64,000 bases of DNA from a virus: IMG/VR virus record IMGVR_UViG_3300043773_002546, positions 124,001 through 188,000 of that record; one strand, given 5' to 3'. The translations under genes were made by a program, and so were the position numbers. Numbering within the stretch: the first letter of the stretch is position 1; each line of letters begins with the position of its first letter. The notes beneath the pieces were generated by a model. The model worked only from the letters and a program-made list of their open reading frames with translations. It did no database searches and was not told the DNA's origin. Positions 33,154 to 41,393 of this stretch are shown piece by piece.

Positions 33154-34625
33154 TGAGCATGATCAAAGTGATCTCTCCCGGTGCGCAGGACTTTAGCGAG
33201 CCGGTCGCGTCGCTCATCAAGATTTCCAGCCGGGGGCTTTTGGGCCAGGACAAGGCGGACCTTGTGAAGCGCGCTGGCGCCGAGTTCGCTGAGAAGCTCA
33301 TGCGGATCAAGTTTGCCAAAGACGAGATCCCTGTGCACATGATTGCCATCGGCGCCACAGAGGACTACGGCCCGAACCGCAACGCGGACGGTTTTACGCG
33401 CGATTGCTGCAAGAGCCACCACCACACGTTCGAGAAATACGCACGTTTCTACCGTGACCACGCCAACAAGAACCCGGCCAAGAGTTACGGTATCGTGAAG
33501 GCCAGCGCCTATCACGAGCCCATGAAGCGCATCGAGCTGATTGTGGCTCTGAACGGCTCGAAAGAGGCCGCCGATCGCAACGGCGGTTTAATTGCCGACA
33601 AGGAGATGGAGAAGCTGGCCCAGGGCGACGATATCGGCGTCTCGATGGCCTGCAAGATCCCCTTCGACGTCTGCTCCGGCTGCGGCAACAAAGCCCGCAC
33701 CCGCGCTGAGTACTGCGACTCGCCGGACAACGGTGGCATGTGCAAGGCAGGCGGGCTCAAGCGCAACCTTGGCCGCGTGCTAGCTGACGGGCATATCCTT
33801 CACGCCGACAACCCGAACCCGACCTTCTTCGATATCTCTCACGTGTTCCGCCCGGCGGACCGTATCGCCTACATCTTTGGCAAGGTGGCAGAATTGCAAA
33901 AGGCCGCCTCGGCGGGTTGCATTTCCGGGGCCGAACTCGCCGAGCAGATGGGCGTCACGGCGCCGCTAGGGTTTGATATCAATGGGGGATTAACAACTAA
34001 AATCGCTGCCCAGCTTGTGGCGCTGGAGAAATTAGCAGCCGCCGAGGCTACCTGCGCTGCTGCCAACCCAGTCGGTTGGACCCAGGCGAGCCTGGCGGCC
34101 AACCCGGCCGTGCAGCCGCCTGCGGATTTCACTCCGGTTGAAAACGTCAAGCTCGCTGAGGTCGTCCGCGGCCTTGTCGAGGCAGGCGTGGTTCTGCCGC
34201 TGCGGGATTTCCTGGCACTGACTGTAAAGAGCGCTTCCCAAGAACTGGTCGACTCGGTGCGCGCTGCGTTACCAGGAGTTTTTGGCAAGCTGGCCGCCGC
34301 GCCTGACCTTGTTACGGTTTTGGAAAACAATCCCTACGACGCTGCGGGCAGCGCGTCTGTTAAGATTAAGCTGTGGGCGGAGAAGCTGGCGGCAACGCAC
34401 AGCCTGCTCCCCCACGATGTTGAAAAACGAGCTTATTTAGCTGCGCTTCGCAACGCTGTTCCGGCAGCGCCAACTTGTGAAAAACGGGCAAGCACCGGCG
34501 CGGCCGAGGCTCTTGCGCGTCATTACGCTTTGTATAAGATCGCTTCCTTCTCGTCCCTGGGCGAGAAAAATCAAAATTGCTGGTTGACAGCAAACCAATG
34601 TGTTTTGCAGAATTATGTCACATGA
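33153..34625 (+). CDS. Prohead-protease-like protein with Cys4 site
   Basis: The product has 490 residues. Residues about 50-260 resemble head-maturation protease-like proteins of large myophages: GATEDYGPNRNADGFTRDCC, YRDHANKNPAKSYGIVKASA, MKRIELIVALN and DIGVSMACKI, followed by Cys174, Cys177, Cys188 and Cys197 (CSGCGN, AEYC, GGMC), likely a zinc site. The C-terminal 230 residues are Ala-rich helical, as in scaffold fusions. Position before the scaffold and capsid genes supports the call. Catalytic residues cannot be assigned with certainty. A TTGATATCAA site lies inside the gene. Confidence 0.55.
   Translation: MSMIKVISPGAQDFSEPVASLIKISSRGLLGQDKADLVKRAGAEFAEKLMRIKFAKDEIPVHMIAIGATEDYGPNRNADGFTRDCCKSHHHTFEKYARFYRDHANKNPAKSYGIVKASAYHEPMKRIELIVALNGSKEAADRNGGLIADKEMEKLAQGDDIGVSMACKIPFDVCSGCGNKARTRAEYCDSPDNGGMCKAGGLKRNLGRVLADGHILHADNPNPTFFDISHVFRPADRIAYIFGKVAELQKAASAGCISGAELAEQMGVTAPLGFDINGGLTTKIAAQLVALEKLAAAEATCAAANPVGWTQASLAANPAVQPPADFTPVENVKLAEVVRGLVEAGVVLPLRDFLALTVKSASQELVDSVRAALPGVFGKLAAAPDLVTVLENNPYDAAGSASVKIKLWAEKLAATHSLLPHDVEKRAYLAALRNAVPAAPTCEKRASTGAAEALARHYALYKIASFSSLGEKNQNCWLTANQCVLQNYVT
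33972..33983. promoter_or_regulatory. Palindromic site TTTGATATCAAT (decamer copy 3)
   Basis: The 10-base core TTGATATCAA is perfect. It encodes Phe-Asp-Ile-Asn within the protease-like gene. Confidence 0.45.
34584..34613 (+). promoter_or_regulatory. Candidate promoter upstream of the capsid genes
   Basis: A consensus TTGACA (34584-34589) is followed 18 bases later by CAGAAT (34608-34613; 4/6). It lies in the last 40 bases of the protease-like gene and 52 bases before the scaffold start. The -10 is weak. Confidence 0.35.
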
Positions 34626-34664
34626 ACAGACCGCGCTGACGCGTGGGGTCTAAAGGAGTAAATC

Positions 34665-36020
34665 ATGGCACGGACGCAACGATCTCTGTTTGCACAGCTC
34701 AACGCGCTGGCTGAGGAAATTTCACAGGGGTCTGTGAAGGCCGCCGCGCACAAGAAAGCCGAAGGCCCCACCCCCTCTGATCCGGGCGGATACGATGGCG
34801 CTTCTTCGCACCCCACCGCTAACGTTGACAACAACGTGCAGAAGGCGGAGACCGGTGCCCGCGCCAGCGAGTACGAGACGGATATCAAGAAGCAGCAGGG
34901 CGCGCTGGCCGTCGACAACACCCCCGAGATGAGCCAGGAAGGCCGTCAGGACGAGGTGCAGTTGAACATTGGCACCAGCGCCAAGGCCACGGGCGAAGAT
35001 CCTTCGACCGAGCACGACTACAAGGGCGACAAGGACGACCCGGGCACTGCGCATCCCGCCAAGACCAACGACGGCGAGAAGTACAGCTCGGTGACGTTCA
35101 AGGAAGCCCGCGACAACGCCGCGTCGCTCGGTAACGAGATTCTTGCGAACCTTATCAACTTCGGTACCGGCAAGCTCGAGGCCGAAAAGGCCGCTGAGAT
35201 GCCCGCCGCTCTTGCTAAGGCGCTTCACGAAAAAAAAGAATCTCCCGCTGAAGAAAAAAGCGAGCACGACAGCGGCAAGCTGAAGGGCGACCAGCACAAG
35301 CTGGACACCGATAACGACGGCAAGATCGAGGGCTCTGACCTTGCGGCGCTCCGCGCCGGTAAGGAAGCCGCGTTCAAGGCCGGTTATGAGCTCGCTGCGG
35401 CGCTCGGCATGGACAAGGCAGCCGCTGAGGCTTCTGTCCGCGACGTCTGCGCTAACACGATTCGCGAAGCCGACGAAATGGCCGACCTGTTCCTGGGTTT
35501 CGTCACTGCAAAGCAGGCCGAAGACGACACGGCCGAAGCGGCCGCCGAGGGCGAAGATCACTCCGCCCCGGGTGACGCTGACAGCGGCGCGTCTGACGCC
35601 GGTGCTTCGGCTCCCGCTGGCCTTGAGGCCATGATGGCGGGTGGCGACGGCCCGGACGCTGGTCCCATGGGCGCCGAAGGCGCTCCGATGGGCGGCGCGG
35701 GCGGCGCTCCGTCAGAAGACGAGGCTGTTCAAGAACTGGCGATGGCGCTGGAAGAGCTCGGCATCCCGCCGGAAGCTCTTCTGGAAGCTGCGCAAGGCGG
35801 CGGTGCTGGCCCCGAGGCTGGTGCTGCCCCCGAGGCCGCCATGGCCGGTGCCGAACCCGCCCCGAAGATGGCCGCTGCGAATGACCTCTACGCCATTGGC
35901 GCCGAGGTGATCCGTTTCAAGCGCGCCGGAAAGTTTCAGGTGAAGGAGGCCCGCACCAAGCGGTCCCGCCAGCTTCGTGACATCATGAAGCAGCACGTCC
36001 TCGAACTGGTCAGTCGCTGA
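34665..36020 (+). CDS. Acidic scaffold-like protein with EF-hand-type loop
   Basis: The product has 451 residues, behind AAAGGAG. It is highly acidic and Ala/Gly-rich with long low-complexity stretches, like phage scaffolds. Residues 214-225 read DTDNDGKIEGSD, an EF-hand/dockerin-like calcium loop followed by LAAL. A Gly/Pro/Met-rich region spans about 310-360, and the last 45 residues are basic and helical (FKRAGKFQVKEARTKRSRQL), fitting a capsid-binding end. It lies between the protease and the capsid candidate. Scaffold role is inferred from order and composition. Confidence 0.55.
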   Translation: MARTQRSLFAQLNALAEEISQGSVKAAAHKKAEGPTPSDPGGYDGASSHPTANVDNNVQKAETGARASEYETDIKKQQGALAVDNTPEMSQEGRQDEVQLNIGTSAKATGEDPSTEHDYKGDKDDPGTAHPAKTNDGEKYSSVTFKEARDNAASLGNEILANLINFGTGKLEAEKAAEMPAALAKALHEKKESPAEEKSEHDSGKLKGDQHKLDTDNDGKIEGSDLAALRAGKEAAFKAGYELAAALGMDKAAAEASVRDVCANTIREADEMADLFLGFVTAKQAEDDTAEAAAEGEDHSAPGDADSGASDAGASAPAGLEAMMAGGDGPDAGPMGAEGAPMGGAGGAPSEDEAVQELAMALEELGIPPEALLEAAQGGGAGPEAGAAPEAAMAGAEPAPKMAAANDLYAIGAEVIRFKRAGKFQVKEARTKRSRQLRDIMKQHVLELVSR

Positions 36021-36039
36021 TCTTAAGGAGTTTTTAACC

Positions 36040-36459
36040 ATGGATAAGAACGCATTCGTGCAGAAGATTGTCGACTACATCGGTTACTCCGATGCAGCGA
36101 TGACCAAGGCCGCTGCGGTGATCAAGGAGCGGGAAGAGCAGGCTGAGAAGCTGGCCCACCTGATTCCGGAAGCCGTCAAGGCTTGTGTCGAAAACGAGCG
36201 GATCGAGCCGCACCAGAAAGAGGCGCTCGCAAAAGCCCTCGAGAACCCGGTGCGCGCCGTCGAGCTCGTCGTTAAGCTGGCGTCGCATCGCAACGCTGCT
36301 GAAATGTCCCGTTTGGGCACGCCGGTGACCGAAAAGGCCGCCAGCTATGACCCGTCGAACAGCCTGACGAGCGGGTATGTGGGCGCTCGTGACGGCAAGC
36401 TCAAGGCCTCGGACATTAAGTTGTTCCAGGGTCTTGGTCTGAACCCGCCCACTGCCTGA
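36040..36459 (+). CDS. Small capsid-locus protein
   Basis: The product has 139 residues, behind AAGGAG. The first 95 residues are helical and charged (IKEREEQAEKLAHLIPEAVK), and the rest is Ser/Gly-rich. Unrecognised; possibly a head-assembly or minor capsid protein by position. Confidence 0.6.
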   Translation: MDKNAFVQKIVDYIGYSDAAMTKAAAVIKEREEQAEKLAHLIPEAVKACVENERIEPHQKEALAKALENPVRAVELVVKLASHRNAAEMSRLGTPVTEKAASYDPSNSLTSGYVGARDGKLKASDIKLFQGLGLNPPTA

Positions 36460-36508
36460 ACTTCACACGGATCTGTGAATTAACCAAAGTAGACACGGAG
36501 GTCTAACA

Positions 36509-37051
36509 ATGCCTGCTCCTGATCTTCTCACTGAACACGGCCTGGACGTCAAAAAGGGCTGGTTCGACATGGCTTCGCTCGATTACTCGGCGAAGCTTTC
36601 TTCGGCGGTGACGTTTGCCGTTAAGCGCGGCCGCGTGGTGCACGTCGACTCGAACGGCGAGTTCCGTCCGGGTGCGCACGACACCAACATCGCCATCTTC
36701 CTGCTCAACGGCAGCGAGGACGCCGACGTTAGCAATCCCGGTACGACCGCGGGCGGGCGCTTTATGCACCAGGCCGTGGCTCCGACCGGCAAGATGTCCG
36801 GCCTCGTGGCGACGGGTGGTTACGAGATCGCGTCGACCGAATTCGACGCCGATCAGACCTACGCCCCGGGCGATCTGCTCACCGCGACGGCTTCGAATTC
36901 GAACGCCGCTACCGGTGGCGTGCTCACCAACGACTCGGTCACGCAGTATGTCACGCCGGTGGTCGGCGTCGTGTCGAGCGGCAAGGCACAGAACCACAAC
37001 GGCATTCAGGCGCTGTCCTTCTGGACCGTCTGGCTGCCCGGCGCGGCCTGA
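36509..37051 (+). CDS. Head decoration/cement-like protein
   Basis: The product has 180 residues, behind CGGAGG. The sequence is beta-rich with Gly, Ala and Thr (VKRGRVVHVDSNGEFRPG, QTYAPGDLLTATAS) and lacks long helices. Size, composition and position just before the major capsid gene fit a decoration protein of the lambda gpD type or similar. The call is by analogy. Confidence 0.5.
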   Translation: MPAPDLLTEHGLDVKKGWFDMASLDYSAKLSSAVTFAVKRGRVVHVDSNGEFRPGAHDTNIAIFLLNGSEDADVSNPGTTAGGRFMHQAVAPTGKMSGLVATGGYEIASTEFDADQTYAPGDLLTATASNSNAATGGVLTNDSVTQYVTPVVGVVSSGKAQNHNGIQALSFWTVWLPGAA

Positions 37052-37090
37052 ACCAACCCTTAATCACCACGGAACATGGAGGTTCCTTCA

Positions 37091-38017
37091 ATGCCCACTC
37101 AGCAAGAAATCCAGCTGCTCAATGAAACGCTCTTCGAGCAGCTCGACACCCCCGGCATGCAGAAGCAGGCCGTGGACGCAGTTAACGACTTCACGCGCAC
37201 CAAGATGCGTGAAGACGGGTTCTATCGGCGGATCATGCCGCCGCTCACCATCACCAATGACGAGCTCGACCGCCAGGTCGACACGGACAAGCCGGTGAAG
37301 GTGGTCGACAAGGAACCCGATTCCCCGGCGGCTGTGTCGCTCCCGTTCGCGACGCTCCCGATTAACTTCTACATCCGTGGCCCGCGCTACCGCGTCATGT
37401 TTGACCGGATCGTGTCGCCCCGCGCTGTGAAGGACGTCGACGAGCTGCGTACGTACGTGATCGACATCCGTCAGGTTCTGTCGGACAACATGATCAAGGA
37501 CATGCTTGCCGAGGAAGACTCCAAGTTCATCCAGGCCTTCAACGCCGTCCTCCCGACTCCGGGCGTGGCGAACGTTGCTTCGGGCGTGGTGCAGTACGAG
37601 GAGATCCACGGCGGCATCACCCGTGAGACGCTGGTCGACGCGCTGAAGGTTATGCCGCGTACGCCGTCGCACTTTGAGGTCGAGACTTGCCTCGTGAATA
37701 ACATCACGATCAAGGAACTCCTCAAGTTCGGCCGCGACGAAATGGGCGGCGACTTCTCGCAGGACATCGTCAAGAACGGCTGGGCCGAGACGAACTTCCT
37801 GAACTGCCGCTGGATCGTCACGATCAAGCGCGATCTGGTTCCGGACGACTCGCTGTTCATGTTCGCGTCGCCGAAGTTCATCGGCAAGAACTACGAGCTC
37901 GAGCCCACCACGATGTACATCCGTCGTGAGGCTTACATGCTCGAGTACTTTGCCTACAACACGCAGGGCGGCTCGTTCGGTCACACGAACGGTCTGGCCC
38001 GCGTGGACTTCAAGTGA
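37091..38017 (+). CDS. Major capsid protein (HK97-fold candidate)
   Basis: The product has 308 residues from ATG 37091, 10 bases after GGAGG. It has an N-terminal helical arm, then an HK97-like alternation of helices and strands. The C-terminus (TTMYIRREAYMLEYFAYNTQ, then GLARVDFK) resembles the P-domain end of HK97-type capsid proteins. It is followed by a 13-bp hairpin and preceded by protease, scaffold and decoration candidates, which is the usual order. Codon use looks highly biased toward GC-ending codons, consistent with strong expression. Confidence 0.75.
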   Translation: MPTQQEIQLLNETLFEQLDTPGMQKQAVDAVNDFTRTKMREDGFYRRIMPPLTITNDELDRQVDTDKPVKVVDKEPDSPAAVSLPFATLPINFYIRGPRYRVMFDRIVSPRAVKDVDELRTYVIDIRQVLSDNMIKDMLAEEDSKFIQAFNAVLPTPGVANVASGVVQYEEIHGGITRETLVDALKVMPRTPSHFEVETCLVNNITIKELLKFGRDEMGGDFSQDIVKNGWAETNFLNCRWIVTIKRDLVPDDSLFMFASPKFIGKNYELEPTTMYIRREAYMLEYFAYNTQGGSFGHTNGLARVDFK

Positions 38018-38036
38018 TGCCGTGAAAACTAGGAAC

Positions 38037-38071
38037 GGGAGGGCGAGCGCCTTGTAAACGCTCGCCCTCCC
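38037..38071 (+). terminator. 13-bp GC-rich hairpin after the capsid gene
   Basis: GGGAGGGCGAGCG (38037-38049) pairs exactly with 38059-38071 around a 9-base loop. There is no T tract, so it may protect the capsid mRNA 3' end or attenuate rather than fully terminate. Confidence 0.65.
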
Positions 38072-38096
38072 CGACCAAACCCAAGGAGCACATGTC

Positions 38097-38483
38097 ATGG
38101 ATAATGTGAAGGTTGCGGCCGAGCAGGCGTATGGCACGATCGTGGCAAACCTGGCCGCGCCGTATTTTTTCGAGAAGCTTGCCGCGCACGGCGTTGAGCC
38201 GCGCTCGGAGCAGGAGGCCGCAGACATGTGGTCGGCTGCTCAGAAGCTTCACGTGCTCTACACGGCTGAGCAGGAGAAGGCAGCGGCGGTGAGCGCCTCG
38301 AACATGTCGGCTGTCAACAGCCGCCTGGACGAGATGCTCAAGGCGGCGGGCCTGAGCGAAGTCGAGGAGAAGACGTCCGCGTTCCACGGTGTTGCAGAGA
38401 TTGCCGCTGAGCAGCCTGATATCGCGCAGGCTGTGCTGACGCTGCAGGCTGCTGCGGCCGCTGCGCTCAACGGCGCTGAGTGA
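38097..38483 (+). CDS. Small helical head protein, unknown
   Basis: The product has 128 residues, behind AAGGAG. It is Ala/Glu-rich and helical throughout (TAEQEKAAAVSASNMSAVNS). It lies between capsid and connector genes. Unrecognised. Confidence 0.6.
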   Translation: MDNVKVAAEQAYGTIVANLAAPYFFEKLAAHGVEPRSEQEAADMWSAAQKLHVLYTAEQEKAAAVSASNMSAVNSRLDEMLKAAGLSEVEEKTSAFHGVAEIAAEQPDIAQAVLTLQAAAAAALNGAE

Positions 38484-38505
38484 TCAAGAAAGACTGGAGT
38501 TAACC

Positions 38506-38871
38506 ATGCCCTATACCCCTGTTACGACCGGCCTGTACACGACCGTCGAGAACACCTCCGGCTCGGCCAAGGTGTTTGGTTTCCTGGGTACGCACGGCAA
38601 GCGCCTCGCGGCGAACGAGACCTACACGGTCCCGGGCGACCTCGTGGCCAAGCTGGGCGGACAGAGGAGCCAGCGGAAGTTCAAGGCCCTGGAAGCCGCG
38701 CTGACGACTGGCGATCTTAAAATCGTCTCGTCGCCAGCCGTTTACCTCTACTCTGAGCAGAGCGAAGTCACACGTGAGCTGGCCCTGGACGGCCTTGTGC
38801 TCGGTACTGTCGACCCCCAGTGGGATCCGGCCGGTACTGGCACGAGCGACTGGGTCGATAACGACGACTGA
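38506..38871 (+). CDS. Small head-associated protein
   Basis: The product has 121 residues. The N-terminal half is beta-rich (LYTTVENTSGSAKVFGFLG) and the C-terminus is Asp-rich and flexible. It is followed by a T-tailed terminator. Possible decoration or connector part; no family recognised. Confidence 0.6.
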   Translation: MPYTPVTTGLYTTVENTSGSAKVFGFLGTHGKRLAANETYTVPGDLVAKLGGQRSQRKFKALEAALTTGDLKIVSSPAVYLYSEQSEVTRELALDGLVLGTVDPQWDPAGTGTSDWVDNDD

Positions 38872-38905
38872 AGCCAACTGCTCGGAAATTCCGACGAGTT
38901 CAACG

Positions 38906-38940
38906 AGAAGGCTGGCTGCGTAAGCGGCCAGCCTTCTTTT
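38906..38940 (+). terminator. Rho-independent terminator
   Basis: AGAAGGCTGGC (38906-38916) pairs with GCCAGCCTTCT (38927-38937); a 10-base loop and TTTTC tail complete it. It closes the capsid transcription unit. Confidence 0.75.
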
Positions 38941-38963
38941 CTATATCAGCAGCGAGGTGAAAC

Positions 38964-39980
38964 ATGGTCGTGATCGCTACGCCGGATAACCACCCCATCG
39001 TGACGCCCTGCTGCGACCCCCAGCAGCTGCCAGGCAACCTCAACGCTGTGCCGTGCGCCGGGCAGAACGTCCTCAGCGCCACGGTCTCCGCGGACCGAGG
39101 GCTGCCCATTCTTACGCGCATGCGCGCCGTGACGCTTACGCAGGGGCAGTGCGGCGTGGTCGCCTGGCAGATGCACGATAAGGACGGCCACCCAGTCGAC
39201 CTTACGCCCTGCGGCCTGACAGAGAGCGAAGCGCCCGCGCAGCAGCTAAAAGTCGTCCTGCGTATGAAAGAGCAGCTCTCCTTGGGCAACGCCCGTCCGC
39301 CGCTGCAGGTCGACGCCAGCGTTGTGGACGCCTCCGAGGGCCGCGTCGAGGCCGATATTGAGTCCGGCATGACCGACTATCCGGGAATCTACTACGGCGA
39401 GATGTGCTTGGTGAGCACAGAGCTGGAGGCCAACGGCAAACCCTGCGTGGTTTTCTCGAACACTTTCTATGTGGTTGTGGCCCGCAGTACTTTTGGCGAC
39501 GGCACCGGGGGCATGAATGGCCCGCCCAGCATCGCCGAGATTCGGCTGCATCTGCGCGACAGTGCTCCGGGTGAGAGCTACCTCCTGGACCACCTCATGT
39601 TTGACGACGCGGAGATTGCCTTGGCCATTGCACGCCCGGTCATGTACTGGAACGAGACGCCCCCGCCGCTGAATCAGAACTATACGACCCAGAACTTCCC
39701 TTTCCGCTATCACTGGCTCGAGGGTATTTGCGCCAACTTGTTCTTCATGGTCGCTGAGCAGTACCGCCGCAACGATTTCCAGTATTCAGCCGCCGGGATG
39801 TCGATCAACGACCAGAACAAGTCTCAAGCCTATGAGCAGGCTGGGCAGACCCGTTGGCAGGCTTTCCGTGAATGGGTGCGCGCCACGAAGGCTAGCATCA
39901 ACCTGGAGAGCTGCTACGGCGAGGTCACGAGCACCTATAAGTACAGCGCCTATTCCAGCGGCCTGCGAATCCGCTATTAA
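38964..39980 (+). CDS. Head-tail connector-type protein with N-terminal beta domain
   Basis: The product has 338 residues. The N-terminal 170 residues are beta-rich and resemble the Ig-like N-domain seen on baseplate/neck proteins (TLTQGQCGVVAWQMHDKDGH). The C-terminal 150 residues are helical: SIAEIRLHLRDSAPGESYL, FDDAEIALAIARPVMYWNE and MSINDQNKSQAYEQAGQTRW, a pattern of gp15/gp6-type head-completion adaptors. The fusion of the two is noteworthy. Position after capsid and before sheath supports a neck role. Confidence 0.6.
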   Translation: MVVIATPDNHPIVTPCCDPQQLPGNLNAVPCAGQNVLSATVSADRGLPILTRMRAVTLTQGQCGVVAWQMHDKDGHPVDLTPCGLTESEAPAQQLKVVLRMKEQLSLGNARPPLQVDASVVDASEGRVEADIESGMTDYPGIYYGEMCLVSTELEANGKPCVVFSNTFYVVVARSTFGDGTGGMNGPPSIAEIRLHLRDSAPGESYLLDHLMFDDAEIALAIARPVMYWNETPPPLNQNYTTQNFPFRYHWLEGICANLFFMVAEQYRRNDFQYSAAGMSINDQNKSQAYEQAGQTRWQAFREWVRATKASINLESCYGEVTSTYKYSAYSSGLRIRY

Positions 39981-39983
39981 CGC

Positions 39984-40001
39984 CCCATTGATATCAATGG
40001 G
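39984..40001. promoter_or_regulatory. 18-bp palindrome containing TTGATATCAA (decamer copy 4), intergenic
   Basis: This is the longest copy: a perfect palindrome with CCC and GGG flanking ATTGATATCAAT. It starts four bases after a stop codon and heads a structured intergenic region of 135 bases. Confidence 0.6.
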
Positions 40002-40005
40002 CTAA

Positions 40006-40054
40006 ATAACAGCCAAAACCCGGGCATATTCAGTAAGCCCCCGGGTGCTGTTAT
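40006..40054 (+). terminator. Two-part hairpin between neck gene and islet
   Basis: ATAACAGC (40006-40013) pairs with GCTGTTAT (40047-40054), and inside it ACCCGGG (40018-40024) with CCCGGGT (40040-40046). There is no T tract. A second hairpin, CGAATG/CATTCG with inner GCA/TGC, follows at 40055-40078. Termination or regulatory function is uncertain. Confidence 0.55.
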
Positions 40055-40115
40055 CGAATGCGCATGTGTGCACATTCGGCGCCTGGTGGCGGGTCCTTGA
40101 ACGGAGGTTTCGTTC

Positions 40116-40631
40116 ATGTTCGCGCGCGTTAAGTCCACGGTGAGTCAGCTCACCAACAAGATTGGTTTCGGCGCTGGCTGGGTCGCCGGTTACACGGTGG
40201 CCACCGGCAAGAAGGTTACGGAGAAGACGAGCGAGGCGGTGCAGGTCACCACGGCCCTCGCCGTCCGCACGGTTAACCAGGCGGCCAGCGCTACGGCGAA
40301 GGCCACCAAGACCGCGTCCGAGAAGGTCACCTCGACCGCCAAGAGCGCCTGGCAGGCTGTCGGCAAGACGGCCCGCTCGGCGCACAAGACGGTTGTTTGG
40401 GCGTGGCACAATGTCGGTAGCTTCTGCCTGCGTCACCTGGATAAGGCGACGTGGGCGATGGTGATCGGCGTGGTCCTGTTGCTCGCTGTCTCGCAGCCCG
40501 CGTCCGCCCTGTTGGTCGGCGCGGTGCTGTACAACGCGGGCTTGCTGTGCGCCCTGGTCGGCATGATCTACCTGGCCTATCTCGTGACGCACGCGTCATG
40601 GGAGTACGACCCGGCCCCGTCCGTCGCCTAA
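40116..40631 (+). CDS. Lys/Ala/Thr-rich membrane protein
   Basis: The product has 171 residues, behind CGGAGG. Residues 30-90 are rich in Lys, Ala, Thr and Ser (SEKVTSTAKSAWQAVGKTAR), a histone-H1-like composition. Two adjacent membrane helices lie at about 109-126 and 128-152. It sits between a structured intergenic region and a strong terminator, so it may be an independently expressed islet gene. Function unknown. Confidence 0.6.
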   Translation: MFARVKSTVSQLTNKIGFGAGWVAGYTVATGKKVTEKTSEAVQVTTALAVRTVNQAASATAKATKTASEKVTSTAKSAWQAVGKTARSAHKTVVWAWHNVGSFCLRHLDKATWAMVIGVVLLLAVSQPASALLVGAVLYNAGLLCALVGMIYLAYLVTHASWEYDPAPSVA

Positions 40632-40674
40632 CCAGCGACCCTGCTGTCGCCGCCTGACCCGCGGCTTTTCGCGC

Positions 40675-40716
40675 GCGACCCCGGGGGAGCCCAGCCCCCG
40701 GGGCGTGTCGCTTTTT
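40675..40716 (+). terminator. Strong rho-independent terminator
   Basis: CCCCGGGGG (40679-40687) pairs with CCCCCGGGG (40695-40703); an outer GCGA/TCGC extends the stem, and TTTTT follows at 40712-40716. Confidence 0.85.
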
Positions 40717-40745
40717 CTTACCTTTCACACCCCAAGGAGCTTGTT

Positions 40746-41312
40746 ATGAAACGTGTCTTCTGGACGATATGGTTCGTGTTTGGTGTCTTGCTGCTGGCCG
40801 AGTGGGCCCGAGCCGAAGACGCCACAACTCGCCAGCTCCGCGAGGTGCTGGAAGAGAACATGACGGCTTGCACCGAAGAGGACCTTCCCCGACTCATGAA
40901 AACCATGAGCGCGGAGATGCCAAACCGGGAGCTGTTCACGGAGCAGTGCGAGAAAGAGTGGGCGGATCACAACATCTACTACCGCCTGGTTGACGTAAAA
41001 ATCGTCAAGCAGGCGCGGTGGAAGCCGCCCTACGTCGTGGCTACTGTGACCGAGGAGCAGCGCGAATACAGCCCCGAAGAAGACCAGGAAAAGCAGCCCG
41101 TTGAGGATCTCTCCCACGCCATGTCGATCCGGACTAAAACCCCGGTGACGCAGAGCGAGTACCTCTTCAAGCGTGAAGGAGGCAAATGGAAGATCGTCGC
41201 CGGTATCTCCGAGGAGCGAGTCGTTGAGCCCGCTGCGGTGATCCAGGTCGGCAACGGCAACTGCCGCAACGGCCGCTGCGACAAGTCCAAGGTCCAGAGC
41301 GTTTTCAAGTAA
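40746..41312 (+). CDS. Secreted NTF2/SnoaL-like protein
   Basis: The product has 188 residues, behind AAGGAG. A clear Sec signal peptide (basic MKR, hydrophobic core, cleavage after ARA at residue 23) is followed by a domain with MTACTEEDLPRLMKTMS, YRLVDVKIVKQ, YVVATVTEEQ and YLFKREGGKWKIV, the helix-then-sheet order of NTF2-like proteins. The C-terminus has CRNGRC. It is bounded by terminators on both sides, which fits a cargo (moron) gene acting in the host periplasm. Function unknown. Confidence 0.6.
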   Translation: MKRVFWTIWFVFGVLLLAEWARAEDATTRQLREVLEENMTACTEEDLPRLMKTMSAEMPNRELFTEQCEKEWADHNIYYRLVDVKIVKQARWKPPYVVATVTEEQREYSPEEDQEKQPVEDLSHAMSIRTKTPVTQSEYLFKREGGKWKIVAGISEERVVEPAAVIQVGNGNCRNGRCDKSKVQSVFK

Positions 41313-41360
41313 GAGCGTTAACGCCCGGGGGTTCGCGCCCCCGGGCCCCGCGCTCTTTCT
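41311..41360 (+). terminator. Bipartite rho-independent terminator
   Basis: Outer AAGAGCG/CGCTCTT (41311-41317 with 41351-41357) encloses GCCCGGGGG/CCCCCGGGC (41323-41331 with 41338-41346), and T-rich CTTTCTT follows. It overlaps the stop codon of the secreted-protein gene. Confidence 0.8.
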
Positions 41361-41381
41361 TAGCTATCAGCGCCTAAGCGC

Positions 41382-41387
41382 TATAAT
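41382..41387 (+). promoter_or_regulatory. TATAAT box close to a start codon
   Basis: A consensus -10 hexamer lies 6 bases before the ATG at 41394, and transcription would begin at about that ATG. No clear -35 is present and no Shine-Dalgarno precedes the ATG, so a leaderless message is possible. Confidence 0.35.
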
Positions 41388-41393
41388 CAGGCC

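Noticed and set aside
36615-37298. A 227-codon + strand frame overlapping decoration and capsid genes
   Set aside because: Arg/Ser/Pro/Thr-rich shadow frame crossing the gene boundary; no start site.
37088-38227. A 379-codon frame on the - strand across the capsid gene
   Set aside because: Mirror of the highly biased capsid codons; no ribosome site or domain.
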